64,000 nt of DNA from Candidatus Rifleibacteriota bacterium (GTDB taxonomy: Bacteria; Muiribacteriota; Ozemobacteria; Ozemobacterales; Ozemobacteraceae): NCBI GenBank assembly GCA_012517355.1, contig JAAYVD010000071.1, positions 1 to 64,000 of the forward strand, read 5' to 3'. The notes under the pieces are model-generated. The model was not told the DNA's origin and made no database searches. It worked only from the letters and a program-made list of their open reading frames with translations. Positions 52,822-61,139 of this stretch are shown here, in pieces. The position numbers were made by a program, and so were the translations under genes. Each line of letters opens with the position of its first letter. The stretch's first letter is position 1.

Positions 52822-53532
52822 CTATTGGGCTGCCTGGATGACCGTCGCCTGGTCCGATTTGCAGGAGGTTCCCCCCACATCGACAATGGTGTTCACGGAG
52901 GAAATCGAAATCGTGTCAAAACCAAGGCGGAACGCGGGATTTGCCCCGAAATCCAGAGTGAGCCGAACCGCCCGGTCGTTGTCGGAGAAGGCAGGCGCGG
53001 AATAATCGTTGGCCGGATTCCCGCTTGAATAGATGAAATCCCCGGTAGCGGCGGAAAGGCTGGGCCCGTCGCCCGGGTTGGTCCGCAGGGGCCGGGTGAA
53101 CTTCAGCAGCAGGCGATCCCCTGTTTCCACCAGGAGATTCTTGTTGGTGTCTTCGAAATAGACCTTGGCCAAGGCCAAGGGTGGCCGGAAATCCATGGAG
53201 ATGTCATCAGGAGAGTATTCGATCCGGTCAGTCCCTTTGGAGAAACAGATGGAGCGGGGTGAATCGACGACATACGGGCTTCCCCAGGGGTCGGCCATGG
53301 CTTTGCTCAGGTAGGGGCCCACGAGATCGTTGAGGTCGGTACGCGAATAGAGAGAAGGATGATCGATCTCCCAGCGCACCAAGGCATGCCGAATTTCGTC
53401 AAGATCCTGCTTGGCGCGGGAAATCCGCGAGTCCTCGATGTATTGCAGGGCATAGGGAAGGGCGGCACCCGCAAGGATGGCGATGATGGTGACCACGATG
53501 ATCAACTCGATGAGGGTGAACCCCGAACGCAT
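52822..53532 (-). CDS. GspG-like pseudopilin
   Basis: This 236-residue protein begins MRSGFTLIELIIVVTIIAIL, so cleavage after Gly4 leaves Phe1 and Glu5. ADPWGSPYVVDSP follows in the GspG position. The C-terminal half has the loop DTNKNLLVETGD and then RLLLKFTRPLRTNPGDGP, the same EF-hand-like/strand pattern as its neighbours. It ends GTSCKSDQATVIQAAQ. GGGAGG lies seven bases before the ATG. It is the last pseudopilin before the ligase pair. Confidence 0.9.
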   Translation of the reverse strand: MRSGFTLIELIIVVTIIAILAGAALPYALQYIEDSRISRAKQDLDEIRHALVRWEIDHPSLYSRTDLNDLVGPYLSKAMADPWGSPYVVDSPRSICFSKGTDRIEYSPDDISMDFRPPLALAKVYFEDTNKNLLVETGDRLLLKFTRPLRTNPGDGPSLSAATGDFIYSSGNPANDYSAPAFSDNDRAVRLTLDFGANPAFRLGFDTISISSVNTIVDVGGTSCKSDQATVIQAAQ

Positions 53533-53594
53533 GCGACCTCCCCTAAAATGGAAACAGCTTCCGGCGGGGTGACCCGCCGGAAGCACAGGAGAAC

Positions 53595-54323
53595 TTACTG
53601 AAGAGCCTGAATCGTAACTTGGTTGCCCAAGGGGGTATTCGGGCCGTAAGGCGCAACCGCCTGATCTTTGACGGTAGCACCACTGCAAATGAGGCTATCC
53701 CGCCCAGGAACAAACGCAGAAGGCGGGGACACGACAACTAGAACATTTCGGGAATTGGCGGTGGTGGTTCCAGCCAAATCTCCTGCAGCAACCTGGCTAC
53801 CAGCGATGACGAAATTGAAATCCGATTCGGTAATTACCGCAGCTGCCAAGGGCCGAGTAAAGCGAAGGCTGATCTGATCGGGGGTTCCGACTGTCCCGCT
53901 CTTGTCGGAATCGATCCAGTAAGCCTTGGTCATGGCCAGAGGGGGGCGGAAATCGACGGTGATGTTGTCTGCATTGACCGCATCGGTCCACGTGGTCGAG
54001 TTGATCGCCCGATCCGGGCCGGCAGAGACGACGATGGAGTTGGATTCAGAGATCTGATAAGGGGTCCCCCAAGGATCGATCAGGGCTTTGGCCAAGTAGG
54101 GACCGACAAGTTTGGTGATGTTGGTCTCGGTATTGGGCCAAGAGGTCCCCTTGTCGATTTCGTAGCGAATCAGGGCGTTCTTGATTTCGGTCAGATCGGC
54201 CTTGACCCGGGAAATACGGGCATCTTCGATATATTCCTGGACATAGGGAATGGCCGCGCCGGCCAGAATGGCGATGATCGTCACGACGATCAACAGTTCG
54301 ATGAGCGTGAAACCTCGTTTCAT
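53595..54323 (-). CDS. GspG-like pseudopilin
   Basis: This 242-residue protein begins MKRGFTLIELLIVVTIIAIL. IDPWGTPYQISES and SAGPDR are present. The head has DSDKSGTVGTPDQISLRFTR (EF-hand-like loop with strand) and ends VTIQALQ. GGAGG precedes the ATG at 54323. A 148-base gap upstream contains GTGCA-TTT-TGCAC, a perfect inverted repeat near 54350, and could hold an internal promoter. Confidence 0.9.
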   Translation of the reverse strand: MKRGFTLIELLIVVTIIAILAGAAIPYVQEYIEDARISRVKADLTEIKNALIRYEIDKGTSWPNTETNITKLVGPYLAKALIDPWGTPYQISESNSIVVSAGPDRAINSTTWTDAVNADNITVDFRPPLAMTKAYWIDSDKSGTVGTPDQISLRFTRPLAAAVITESDFNFVIAGSQVAAGDLAGTTTANSRNVLVVVSPPSAFVPGRDSLICSGATVKDQAVAPYGPNTPLGNQVTIQALQ

Positions 54324-54471
54324 GATACCTAACCTCCGTCTCGGAAATTCAGTGTGCATTTTGCACGAACCAAGGACAACCCCCAAATCCTTACGCTCTT
54401 ACACCTCCTTATCGATTGTCTTCTACTTTGGAATTCTCTCGCAACAAAATTGCAGCAAAACCCATGCCATA

Positions 54472-55215
54472 TTATTGAGGCAAAATCCGGACATTCTGGT
54501 CACTGATGCATTTGTTAGGGGTGGGCTGGGCCTGGTCAATGATGCCATTCCCAGCCACGACGTTCACCGAATCCTGCCCCGCCGTGAAGACATTGGCGGT
54601 CCCCACGTCATACACCAGGGTTCTCGTCGCGACGATCTGCACCGACGAAGAAACCACCAGATTGCTGAGGCTGGTCAGCACTCCTCCCACCGTCGCGGCC
54701 AGCATGGGACCGATTTCCGAGATTTCATCGAAACTGGTAACGTCATTCCCCAGCTTCCGACTGAAGGAAAGCTGCAATTGGTCGGGGGTGTTCTGGACAT
54801 CCACCGCACCGCTCTGGTTCCGGTCGACCCACTTGACGGTCACCAGCGCAAGGGGAGGCTGGTAGGGGAAGTTGATGTTATCGAGGCGATCCGCGGTCGT
54901 GTTCGATTTGCGGTCAGGCCCCGAGGAATACACGATCCCGGCTTCCGGATCGACGATGTAGGAAACGCCCCAGGGATCGATGGGGGCCTTGTTCAGATAG
55001 CGGCCGGTCAGGTCGGAAACATCGGTCTTGACGTAATCCCCCTCCCGGGTTTCGTAGACGGCCAAAGCCCGGGCGATCTCTTCCAGGTCGGCTTTGGCCT
55101 TGGCCACCCGGGATTCCTCCACGTAATTCTGAACGTAAGGGAGGGCGGCCCCGGCCAATACAGCAAGAATGGTGATGACAACGAGCAATTCGATCAAGGT
55201 GAATCCTGATTTCAC
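54472..55215 (-). CDS. GspG-like pseudopilin, tandem copy A
   Basis: This 247-residue protein reads MKSGFTLIELLVVITILAVL from a GTG with GGAGGA seven bases upstream. IDPWGVSYIVDPE and YSSGPDRKS are GspG features. The head has WVDRNQSGAVDVQNTPDQLQ followed by LSFSRKL, and it ends CISDQNVRILPQ. It is very similar to the two following copies over its full length and separated from the next by 12 bases, so it arose by tandem duplication. It is the most diverged of the three. Confidence 0.92.
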   Translation of the reverse strand: MKSGFTLIELLVVITILAVLAGAALPYVQNYVEESRVAKAKADLEEIARALAVYETREGDYVKTDVSDLTGRYLNKAPIDPWGVSYIVDPEAGIVYSSGPDRKSNTTADRLDNINFPYQPPLALVTVKWVDRNQSGAVDVQNTPDQLQLSFSRKLGNDVTSFDEISEIGPMLAATVGGVLTSLSNLVVSSSVQIVATRTLVYDVGTANVFTAGQDSVNVVAGNGIIDQAQPTPNKCISDQNVRILPQ

Positions 55216-55227
55216 GGGCAAATCCTC

Positions 55228-55971
55228 CTATTGAGGCAAAATGAGTACGGCTTGGTCACTCAGACATTTGTTGGCGGTAGGCACCGCGTTGTCCTGCAGG
55301 GTATTCCCCGATTTCACGGTCACCGAATCCTGGCCTGCGGTAAAGGCATTCGTGGTGGAGACGTCGTAGACAAGGGTCTTCGATGCCACGATCTGGATGG
55401 AAGGCGGAGTGACCAGCCCGCTGAAAAGGCCGATGACCCCATTGGTGGTGGCGGCAAGCAGCGCATCCACTTCGGTGACCTCGTCGAGACTCGCAACGAG
55501 GTTGGCCAGTCGCCGGCTGAAGGTCAGCTGAAGCTGGTCAGGGGTGTTCTGGGTATCGACTGCCCCGCTCTGATTGCGATCGACCCATTTGACACTGACC
55601 AGCGCCAAGGGCGGCTGGTACGGAAAAATGATATCGTCGAGCTTTTCCGCGGTGCTCGATGATTTCCGGTTGGGGCCCATGGAATACACGGTGCCGGCCT
55701 GGGTCGCAACCACGTAAGAAACACCCCAAGGATCGATGGGTGACTTGTTCAAATACCGACCGGTAAGATCTGAGACATCGGACTTGGAATACTCCCCTTC
55801 CCGAGTCTCATAAACGGCTAAGGCCCGGGCAATTTCTTCGAGGTCTGCTTTGGCTTTGGCAACCCGGGATTCCTCCACGTAATTCTGCACGTAGGGGAGG
55901 GCCGCCCCGGCCAACACCGCAAGGATGGTAATGACGACGAGAAGTTCGATCAGGGTGAATCCGGATTTCAC
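55228..55971 (-). CDS. GspG-like pseudopilin, tandem copy B
   Basis: This 247-residue protein reads MKSGFTLIELLVVITILAVL from a GTG preceded by GGAGG. IDPWGVSYVVATQ and YSMGPNRKS are in the GspG positions. The head contains WVDRNQSGAVDTQNTPDQLQ and LTFSRRL, and ends CLSDQAVLILPQ. It differs from copy C mainly in a stretch of the head (residues 150-185), the region likely exposed on the fibre surface. Confidence 0.92.
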   Translation of the reverse strand: MKSGFTLIELLVVITILAVLAGAALPYVQNYVEESRVAKAKADLEEIARALAVYETREGEYSKSDVSDLTGRYLNKSPIDPWGVSYVVATQAGTVYSMGPNRKSSSTAEKLDDIIFPYQPPLALVSVKWVDRNQSGAVDTQNTPDQLQLTFSRRLANLVASLDEVTEVDALLAATTNGVIGLFSGLVTPPSIQIVASKTLVYDVSTTNAFTAGQDSVTVKSGNTLQDNAVPTANKCLSDQAVLILPQ

Positions 55972-55983
55972 GAGGTAAACCTC

Positions 55984-56727
55984 CTATTGAGGCAAAATGA
56001 GTACGGGTTGGTCACTGATGCACTTGTTGGCCGTGGGAACCGCGTTGTCCTGCAGGGTGTTCCCCGACTTCACATTCACCGAATCCTGGCCCGCGGTAAA
56101 GGCATTCGTGGTGGCGACGTCGTAGACCAGGGTCTTCGACGCCACGATCTGAACCGAAGTGGGGACGATCAAAGAACTGAGAAAGGCGATGCTTCCCCCG
56201 GTGGTGGCTGAAAGGAGGGCATCGACCTCGCCGATATCATCAAGACTTGCAACGGGGTTGGCCAGTTTCCGGCTGAAGGTCAGCTGAAGCTGGTCGGGGG
56301 TGTTCTGGGTGTCAACAGCCCCGCTTTGGTTGCGATCGACCCATTTGACACTAACCAGCGCCAAGGGCGGCTGGTACGGAAAAATGATATCGTCGAGCTT
56401 CTCCGCGGTGCTCGTTGATTTCCGGTCGGGGCCCTTGGAATAAACGGTCCCGGCTTGGGTGGCGACCACGTAGGAGACGCCCCAGGGATCGATGGGCGAC
56501 TTGTTCAAATACCGGCCTGTGAGATCGGAAACATCCGATTTCGAATACTCCCCTTCCCGTGTTTCGTAGACGGCCAGCGCCCGGGCGATTTCCTCGAGGT
56601 CGGACTTGGCCTTGGCCAGACGCGATTCAGCCACGTAGGCTTGCACATACGGCAGGGCGGCCCCCGCCAGGATGGCCAGGATGGTGATGACAACCAACAA
56701 CTCGATCAGGGTGAATCCACGTTTCAT
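55984..56727 (-). CDS. GspG-like pseudopilin, tandem copy C
   Basis: This 247-residue protein begins MKRGFTLIELLVVITILAIL. IDPWGVSYVVATQ and YSKGPDRKS follow. The head has WVDRNQSGAVDTQNTPDQLQ, LTFSRKL and ends CISDQPVLILPQ. The ATG at 56727 has AGGAG 12 bases upstream, longer than usual; a TTG at 56739 is too close to that site. It is the nearest relative of copy B. Confidence 0.92.
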   Translation of the reverse strand: MKRGFTLIELLVVITILAILAGAALPYVQAYVAESRLAKAKSDLEEIARALAVYETREGEYSKSDVSDLTGRYLNKSPIDPWGVSYVVATQAGTVYSKGPDRKSTSTAEKLDDIIFPYQPPLALVSVKWVDRNQSGAVDTQNTPDQLQLTFSRKLANPVASLDDIGEVDALLSATTGGSIAFLSSLIVPTSVQIVASKTLVYDVATTNAFTAGQDSVNVKSGNTLQDNAVPTANKCISDQPVLILPQ

Positions 56728-56767
56728 GAGTCTCTGCAACTCCTTGCGAAGAAGGAAATAATGGCCA

Positions 56768-57496
56768 TCATTGAGGCTGAATCACGACGTCCTGGCGGGA
56801 AAGACACCGATTCGGAACCCGCGATAAATCAAGCAGGTCGTTCCCATCATTCACGAGAAAGGTATCACTCCCCGGGACAAAGGCATCCACCACCCCGGTC
56901 GCCAATGGCAGTGTCAACCGCTTCTGGTCAGCCGAAAGGCTCACGGCATTCCAGGCAAACGCCGCGGAAAGGGTGGAAGTCCCGGTCATGGAAAAACAGG
57001 ACAGCGACGCCCCCGAGCTGGTCAGAGCGGGCGAGGTCGTGGAGATCCCTCTCGAAAACGAAAGAACCACGAAATCCGGAGTATTCTGGGTATCCACTTT
57101 TCCCGTGTGGTTGGCATCGACCCAGGTCGCCTGGGTTAACGCCAGGAGAGGCTGATAGGGGAAAACGATATCATCGGCATTCAGCGGCACCCTGTCGGGA
57201 CCACTGGAATAAACCACCCCCGATCCTGTTGCCACAATGTAGGCTTTGCCCCATGGATCGAGGGGAGACTTTGACAAGTAGCGCCCGTCGAGCTGGAAGA
57301 CGTCGGAGGCAGTGTAGGTTTTCTCGCGCATCTCATAAGTGGCCAGGGCGCGGCTGATCTCTTCGAGGTCGCTCTTCGCTTTGCTGATGCGGCTTTCCTG
57401 CACGTAGCTCTGGACATACGGAAGGGCGGCCCCGACCAGGACGGCCAGGATCGCAATCACCACCAGCAGCTCGATCAGGGTGAACCCGCGTCTCAA
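56768..57496 (-). CDS. GspG-like pseudopilin
   Basis: This 242-residue protein reads MRRGFTLIELLVVIAILAVL if a TTG at 57496 is used; GGAAAGG lies eight bases upstream and the four-residue leader then equals that of its siblings. A GTG at 57520 would add eight residues. LDPWGKAYIVATG and YSSGPDR are present. The head has WVDANHTGKVDTQNTPDFVV and LSFSRGI, and ends CLSRQDVVIQPQ. It heads the pseudopilin run. Confidence 0.9.
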   Translation of the reverse strand: MRRGFTLIELLVVIAILAVLVGAALPYVQSYVQESRISKAKSDLEEISRALATYEMREKTYTASDVFQLDGRYLSKSPLDPWGKAYIVATGSGVVYSSGPDRVPLNADDIVFPYQPLLALTQATWVDANHTGKVDTQNTPDFVVLSFSRGISTTSPALTSSGASLSCFSMTGTSTLSAAFAWNAVSLSADQKRLTLPLATGVVDAFVPGSDTFLVNDGNDLLDLSRVPNRCLSRQDVVIQPQ

Positions 57497-57777
57497 AGGG
57501 TCATTCCTTTCCAGGTACACTGTGCGGCCCAGTCTACCAAGATCTCAGCCATTTGTCCCGAAAAATCGAAATCTCCTGGGTCCATCGCTCGATGTGTCAT
57601 TTTGGCACGTCTAGTGCAAAAAAATAAATCATTTTTTATAACCGCAAGGGGCGTACCTGGAAAGAATCCCTGGAAAACTCTGAGAAACTTGTCATATCCG
57701 AATTTATGCCCCATTTTGCCGAGGAAAATTTCCCTGGCCAGGGAAAATTTCCCGAGAAAAATAACGGTTTATTTATT
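57497..57777. promoter_or_regulatory. AT-rich gap upstream of the pseudopilin run, with palindrome
   Basis: This gap is clearly AT-rich in an otherwise GC-rich region, with no gene. TTTTGGCAC-gtcta-GTGCAAAA at 57599-57620 is a near-perfect inverted repeat. Read on the plus strand it resembles a sigma54 promoter (TGGCAC, 5 bases, GTGCA), but no plus-strand gene follows. It may be the operator or promoter area for the pseudopilin genes below. Confidence 0.45.
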
Positions 57778-58611
57778 CTACATTTTCCGACGCTGAATGA
57801 CAACCCCTTCCACCCCGCTGAGCCGCCTCGCCGGGGAGCCACAATCCACCACGCTCATGATGTCGTAGAACGGCTTGACCTTCGTCTCCCCCAACCGGAT
57901 CTTGGGCGGCAACGGTGGATTGAACACGATCTTCAGGCTCGACCCCTTCGCCGGGGCGACCACTTTCGCGCTTCCGAAGGCATTCTCGGGGAACATCGTC
58001 ACAAAATCGAACAGGGAAACCCCGTTCATGCGGGCGGGGCGGGAAAACGTGATCTCGACCTCGTCGCCGAAATCCACCTGGTTGTTCCGCGTCGCATCGA
58101 CGAATTCCGCTTTCGTGATGGTAAAGTCGGCGGGCAGGTAGTGGAAAACGAGATCGTCAGCCCCGGCCCGGACATCGGCCGTCTCGTCGATCAGGTTCGG
58201 TCCACAGGAATAGACAACCCCCAAGTCGGGATTGTGGCGGTAAGGCTGTCCCCACGGGTCCTTGGGCGGGGCGACCTCCAGGTAGGTGCCGATGAACGGG
58301 CCGAGGTATTCCGCCGTGAAGGTGCCGATGGCGAACGGCTTCTCCTCACGGATGTTGTACCACCGGATGGCTTTGGCCAGATCCTCGAGATCGCTTCGGC
58401 AGCGAGTGACTTTGGCGGAAACGATATGATCCTCGTATTCGTGAATGGCAAAAACAAGAACCACACCAAGGATGAGCAGGGTCACCATCAACTCGATGAG
58501 CGAAAACCCCCGTGGAATCTCTGATTCCCAGGGGTGGACGATCCTCGGGTGATGGCCCGACCGCCACCGGCCGGGGCTTGTCGGGAGGTCGCTCCCTTGG
58601 AACATTTTCAC
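57778..58611 (-). CDS. Pseudopilin with an unusually long leader
   Basis: This protein of about 277 residues has RGFSLIELMVTLLILGVVLV starting near residue 34, so the leader before the cleavage Gly is about 35 residues, far longer than the 4-12 in its neighbours. No start codon lies closer. The GTG at 58611 has AGGAGA about 8 bases upstream; an ATG at 58605 is an alternative. KDPWGQPYRHNPD and YSCGPN are GspG-like. The head has DATRNNQVDFGDEVEITFSR. It lies 19 bases after the secretin gene. Confidence 0.85.
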   Translation of the reverse strand: MKMFQGSDLPTSPGRWRSGHHPRIVHPWESEIPRGFSLIELMVTLLILGVVLVFAIHEYEDHIVSAKVTRCRSDLEDLAKAIRWYNIREEKPFAIGTFTAEYLGPFIGTYLEVAPPKDPWGQPYRHNPDLGVVYSCGPNLIDETADVRAGADDLVFHYLPADFTITKAEFVDATRNNQVDFGDEVEITFSRPARMNGVSLFDFVTMFPENAFGSAKVVAPAKGSSLKIVFNPPLPPKIRLGETKVKPFYDIMSVVDCGSPARRLSGVEGVVIQRRKM

Positions 58612-58630
58612 CTCATGATCTCCTGCCCGG

Positions 58631-60568
58631 TCAATTCACGCTGTCGAAATGCTGCACGGTCAGGCCGGAATGACCGACCGGGGCTTCCGGTTCAGCCGGG
58701 GAATCGAGGTTCACCAAATGGGGGGTGACCAGCATGATCATTTCCGACTCGGTGACGGAAACATTGTTGTGGCCAAGAATCTTCTTCAGCAAGGGCACTT
58801 TGTTGAGGACCGCCGGACTCTTGCCCTGGGTGGTGTCCTGGTTGCGGATCAGCCCACCGAGCACGACCGTCTCCCCATCCTTGATCCGGACGTAGGTCGT
58901 GGTGGTGCGCTCGGACCGCACGAGCTGGCCATCGCTGTTGGGCGGCTCGGTATCGTCGACGGTCACGTTCAGGTCGAGGGCGATCTCGTTGTCGCGGGTG
59001 ATCTCAGGGGTTACCTGAAGCCGGATACCAACCTTCACATCACGGTATTCCTTGTAGGGCTGGACATTGTTCCCGAAGATGTTGGTGCTGGAAGCCACCT
59101 CGTAACGGTAATAGGGGACCGGATAGATCTTGCCGATGCTGATGGTCGCCGACTTGCCGTGCACCGCCCGGATCTTCGGGCTGGCGAGCGTCTTGGCCTT
59201 GTTCTGGCTTTCGAGGAAATCGAGGGTGGCCGCCAGCGGATACGAAGTGGGCAACCGGGTGATGTCGTTCACCTTGATGATCTTGTCGACGTCGATGCCG
59301 AGGGTCTTGACCGATTCACGATTCACCTCGAGGAGCTTCACCTCGATAACCGCCTGTTTCAGCTTCTCGTCGATATTCTCGATCACCCGGGCGATCAGGG
59401 CGAGGTTCTCGGGGGTGTCGTAGCAGGAAAGAGCATTGATGCGCTCGTTGACCGCCATGTTGGAGGTGTCGATCTTCTCGGCCAGCGACTTGCTGCCGGT
59501 GATCATGCTGATCACTTCGGACGGCTTGGCATTGACCAGCTTGAAGGTGCGGTATTCCTTGGCCCCGAACTCCTTGGCTTCGGTCTTCGACATGATGATG
59601 AAGGTGTTCTCGTTGTGGGGCTTCTTGACCAGGTTGTTCGTGCTGATCAGCAGGTCGAGCAGCTCGTCCAGGTTCAGGTTCTCGACGTAGAAATTGACCT
59701 GCTTGTCCTCGACCGACTCGTGAATGATCAGGTTGATGTTCATCATCTTGGAGAGAGTCTGCAGGGCGTCTTTCAGGCTCAGGTCGCGGAAAAGGAGCTC
59801 GCGGGCCATGCGGCCGGTGTCCTGCGCGAGAGAGATGACCGTCAGGTCATTCCCCTTCAGCGTGTACTGGAAATCCTTCTGCAGGAGAAGGGTCTTCAGG
59901 ACATCCCGCAGGGGAACGTCCTGCGCGTTGATCGAGAATTTCCCCTTCACCCCGGAATCCGCCACGACCCGCAGGTTGAACTTGACCGCCAGGGCCCGCA
60001 GGATCTCGGAAAGCTCCTCCTGCTCGAACTGCATGCTGACCCGCTGGTCGAGGATCCCGGCTCCGGGCATTTCCGGCAGGCGGGCCAGGGCGGACGCGGG
60101 GGCCTCGGACCGGGACCCCGCAGGGGTCGGAGCGGGCCGGGCCGCGGCGGCCGGGGCCACAGCCATGGGAGCCGGGGCCAACGTCTCGAGGAACAGGTGT
60201 TCTCCGACGAGCCGGGGAACGAAGGTTCCGGGCTGTTTGAAGACGATGGTGGCCCGGGTGACCTCGGGGCTGTCGCTCACCTGGCTCAGGCGCAGGAACC
60301 GGATCTTGGGGTGCGGCGCCAGCACGATCGAGGTTCCCTTGTCGAGCGAGAAGAAGGGCAGGTCCAGCACCAGGATGTCCGGGGCGGGCTGGCTGGACTT
60401 CAGGTCCTGGAAGGTGTGACCCGGGAACAGTTTCAGCGTCTTGGCGTCCTGCGTCTGGACGGTGGTGTCGCTGAAGGAGTCCCCGAACGCGACCGAGAAC
60501 CCTCCCGCCGCCAGGGCTAGGATCATCAGGATGGTTCCCACTCTCACGCCGCGTGTGCGAAAGTCCAT
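58631..60568 (-). CDS. Secretin (GspD/PilQ family)
   Basis: This 645-residue protein forms the outer-membrane channel. A signal peptide (1-29) is followed by an AMIN-like domain (35-135), an Ala/Pro linker (135-165) and two STN/N-type domains (SMQFEQEELSEILRALAVKF near 180; LKDALQTLSKMMNINLIIHE near 270). The secretin domain carries TLASPKIRAVHGKSATISIG, GIRLQVTPEITRDNEIALDL, DGETVVLGGLIRNQ and VPLLKKILG. The AMIN domain is typical of PilQ rather than GspD. No pilotin or PilP gene is seen nearby. It lies upstream of the pseudopilins on the same strand, so they probably form one secretion or pilus machine. Confidence 0.92.
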   Translation of the reverse strand: MDFRTRGVRVGTILMILALAAGGFSVAFGDSFSDTTVQTQDAKTLKLFPGHTFQDLKSSQPAPDILVLDLPFFSLDKGTSIVLAPHPKIRFLRLSQVSDSPEVTRATIVFKQPGTFVPRLVGEHLFLETLAPAPMAVAPAAAARPAPTPAGSRSEAPASALARLPEMPGAGILDQRVSMQFEQEELSEILRALAVKFNLRVVADSGVKGKFSINAQDVPLRDVLKTLLLQKDFQYTLKGNDLTVISLAQDTGRMARELLFRDLSLKDALQTLSKMMNINLIIHESVEDKQVNFYVENLNLDELLDLLISTNNLVKKPHNENTFIIMSKTEAKEFGAKEYRTFKLVNAKPSEVISMITGSKSLAEKIDTSNMAVNERINALSCYDTPENLALIARVIENIDEKLKQAVIEVKLLEVNRESVKTLGIDVDKIIKVNDITRLPTSYPLAATLDFLESQNKAKTLASPKIRAVHGKSATISIGKIYPVPYYRYEVASSTNIFGNNVQPYKEYRDVKVGIRLQVTPEITRDNEIALDLNVTVDDTEPPNSDGQLVRSERTTTTYVRIKDGETVVLGGLIRNQDTTQGKSPAVLNKVPLLKKILGHNNVSVTESEMIMLVTPHLVNLDSPAEPEAPVGHSGLTVQHFDSVN

Positions 60569-61139
60569 GGCACTGCTCCTTCTGTGTCAGGCAGAGTGAC
60601 CCGCCGGGGTTGCCGGCAAGAAATGAGTATCCATAATCACTATCGGCAGTCCCGGACCAAAACCTGAGCCCGGAGGTCCCGGGCCCGATTCCAGCAAGAG
60701 ATAGAGAAGCGGAACCGGGAAAAAGGCAAGAGGAAAATGCTGGAACCACAAAATGCCTGAGGCCGCCCAGGAGGGGCCCTGCCGCTCCTTGAGCGGAGAA
60801 CCACCCCCTCCCGTCCAGACGTCCCGCCAAGGAAGCAGCTTCCGACATCGAGCGGGTTGGCCCCGATACCTTTCGGGAGGCGGGTGTTTCGCGCTGCCCC
60901 CAGTTCGGGGAAGGGGGGAAGGTCCACATCGAATCGGTCAACCCCTGGGCGGTTAACGTACCGTTCGTTTCGCGTCGTCAGCCATTGCGGCAAGGCGGGG
61001 CGGCCCACCTCGGACAGTCGGACCCTATACAATGCGCGGAACTGGTATTTCGCGCCGCTTTCCATGGCGGAAAAGGAGTTTGGCCGACCTGGTATCGGTC
61101 GGGCCGTGTCTCTCGCTCGCCAAAGAGAGACCCGGTCGG
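60569..61139. other. Long gap between the secretin and gspF-like genes, with hairpins
   Basis: No gene is supported here. CCGACC-TGGTATC-GGTCGG at 61084-61102 is a hairpin of the same kind as at 1578-1596. A CTCTC...GAGAG hairpin follows near 61110-61130. These sit just after the gspF-like stop on the minus strand and may end transcription or lower expression of the secretin gene. Confidence 0.45.

Larger units (their letters stand above)
54472..56727 (-). repeat. Three tandem copies of a pseudopilin gene (unit about 756 bases)
   Basis: Copies at 54472-55215, 55228-55971 and 55984-56727 have identical length (247 codons) and nearly the same spacer (stop, CCTCC complement, start). DNA identity is high throughout, highest between the two copies at 55228 and 55984. 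This is a recent tandem amplification. Confidence 0.9.

Noticed and set aside
54472-56727. CRISPR-like regular repetition
   Set aside because: The repeat unit is a whole 756-base gene, not a short repeat with unique spacers. No cas genes are in the window.
57602-57618. Sigma54 promoter TGGCAC-N5-GTGCA on the plus strand
   Set aside because: No plus-strand gene follows and the -12 element is imperfect; a symmetric operator explains the sequence better.
58649-60520. 623-codon plus-strand frame opposite the secretin gene
   Set aside because: It is the complement of a well-conserved secretin; residues are biased to Val/Asp/Leu/Gly as expected for a shadow frame, with no recognisable domain.
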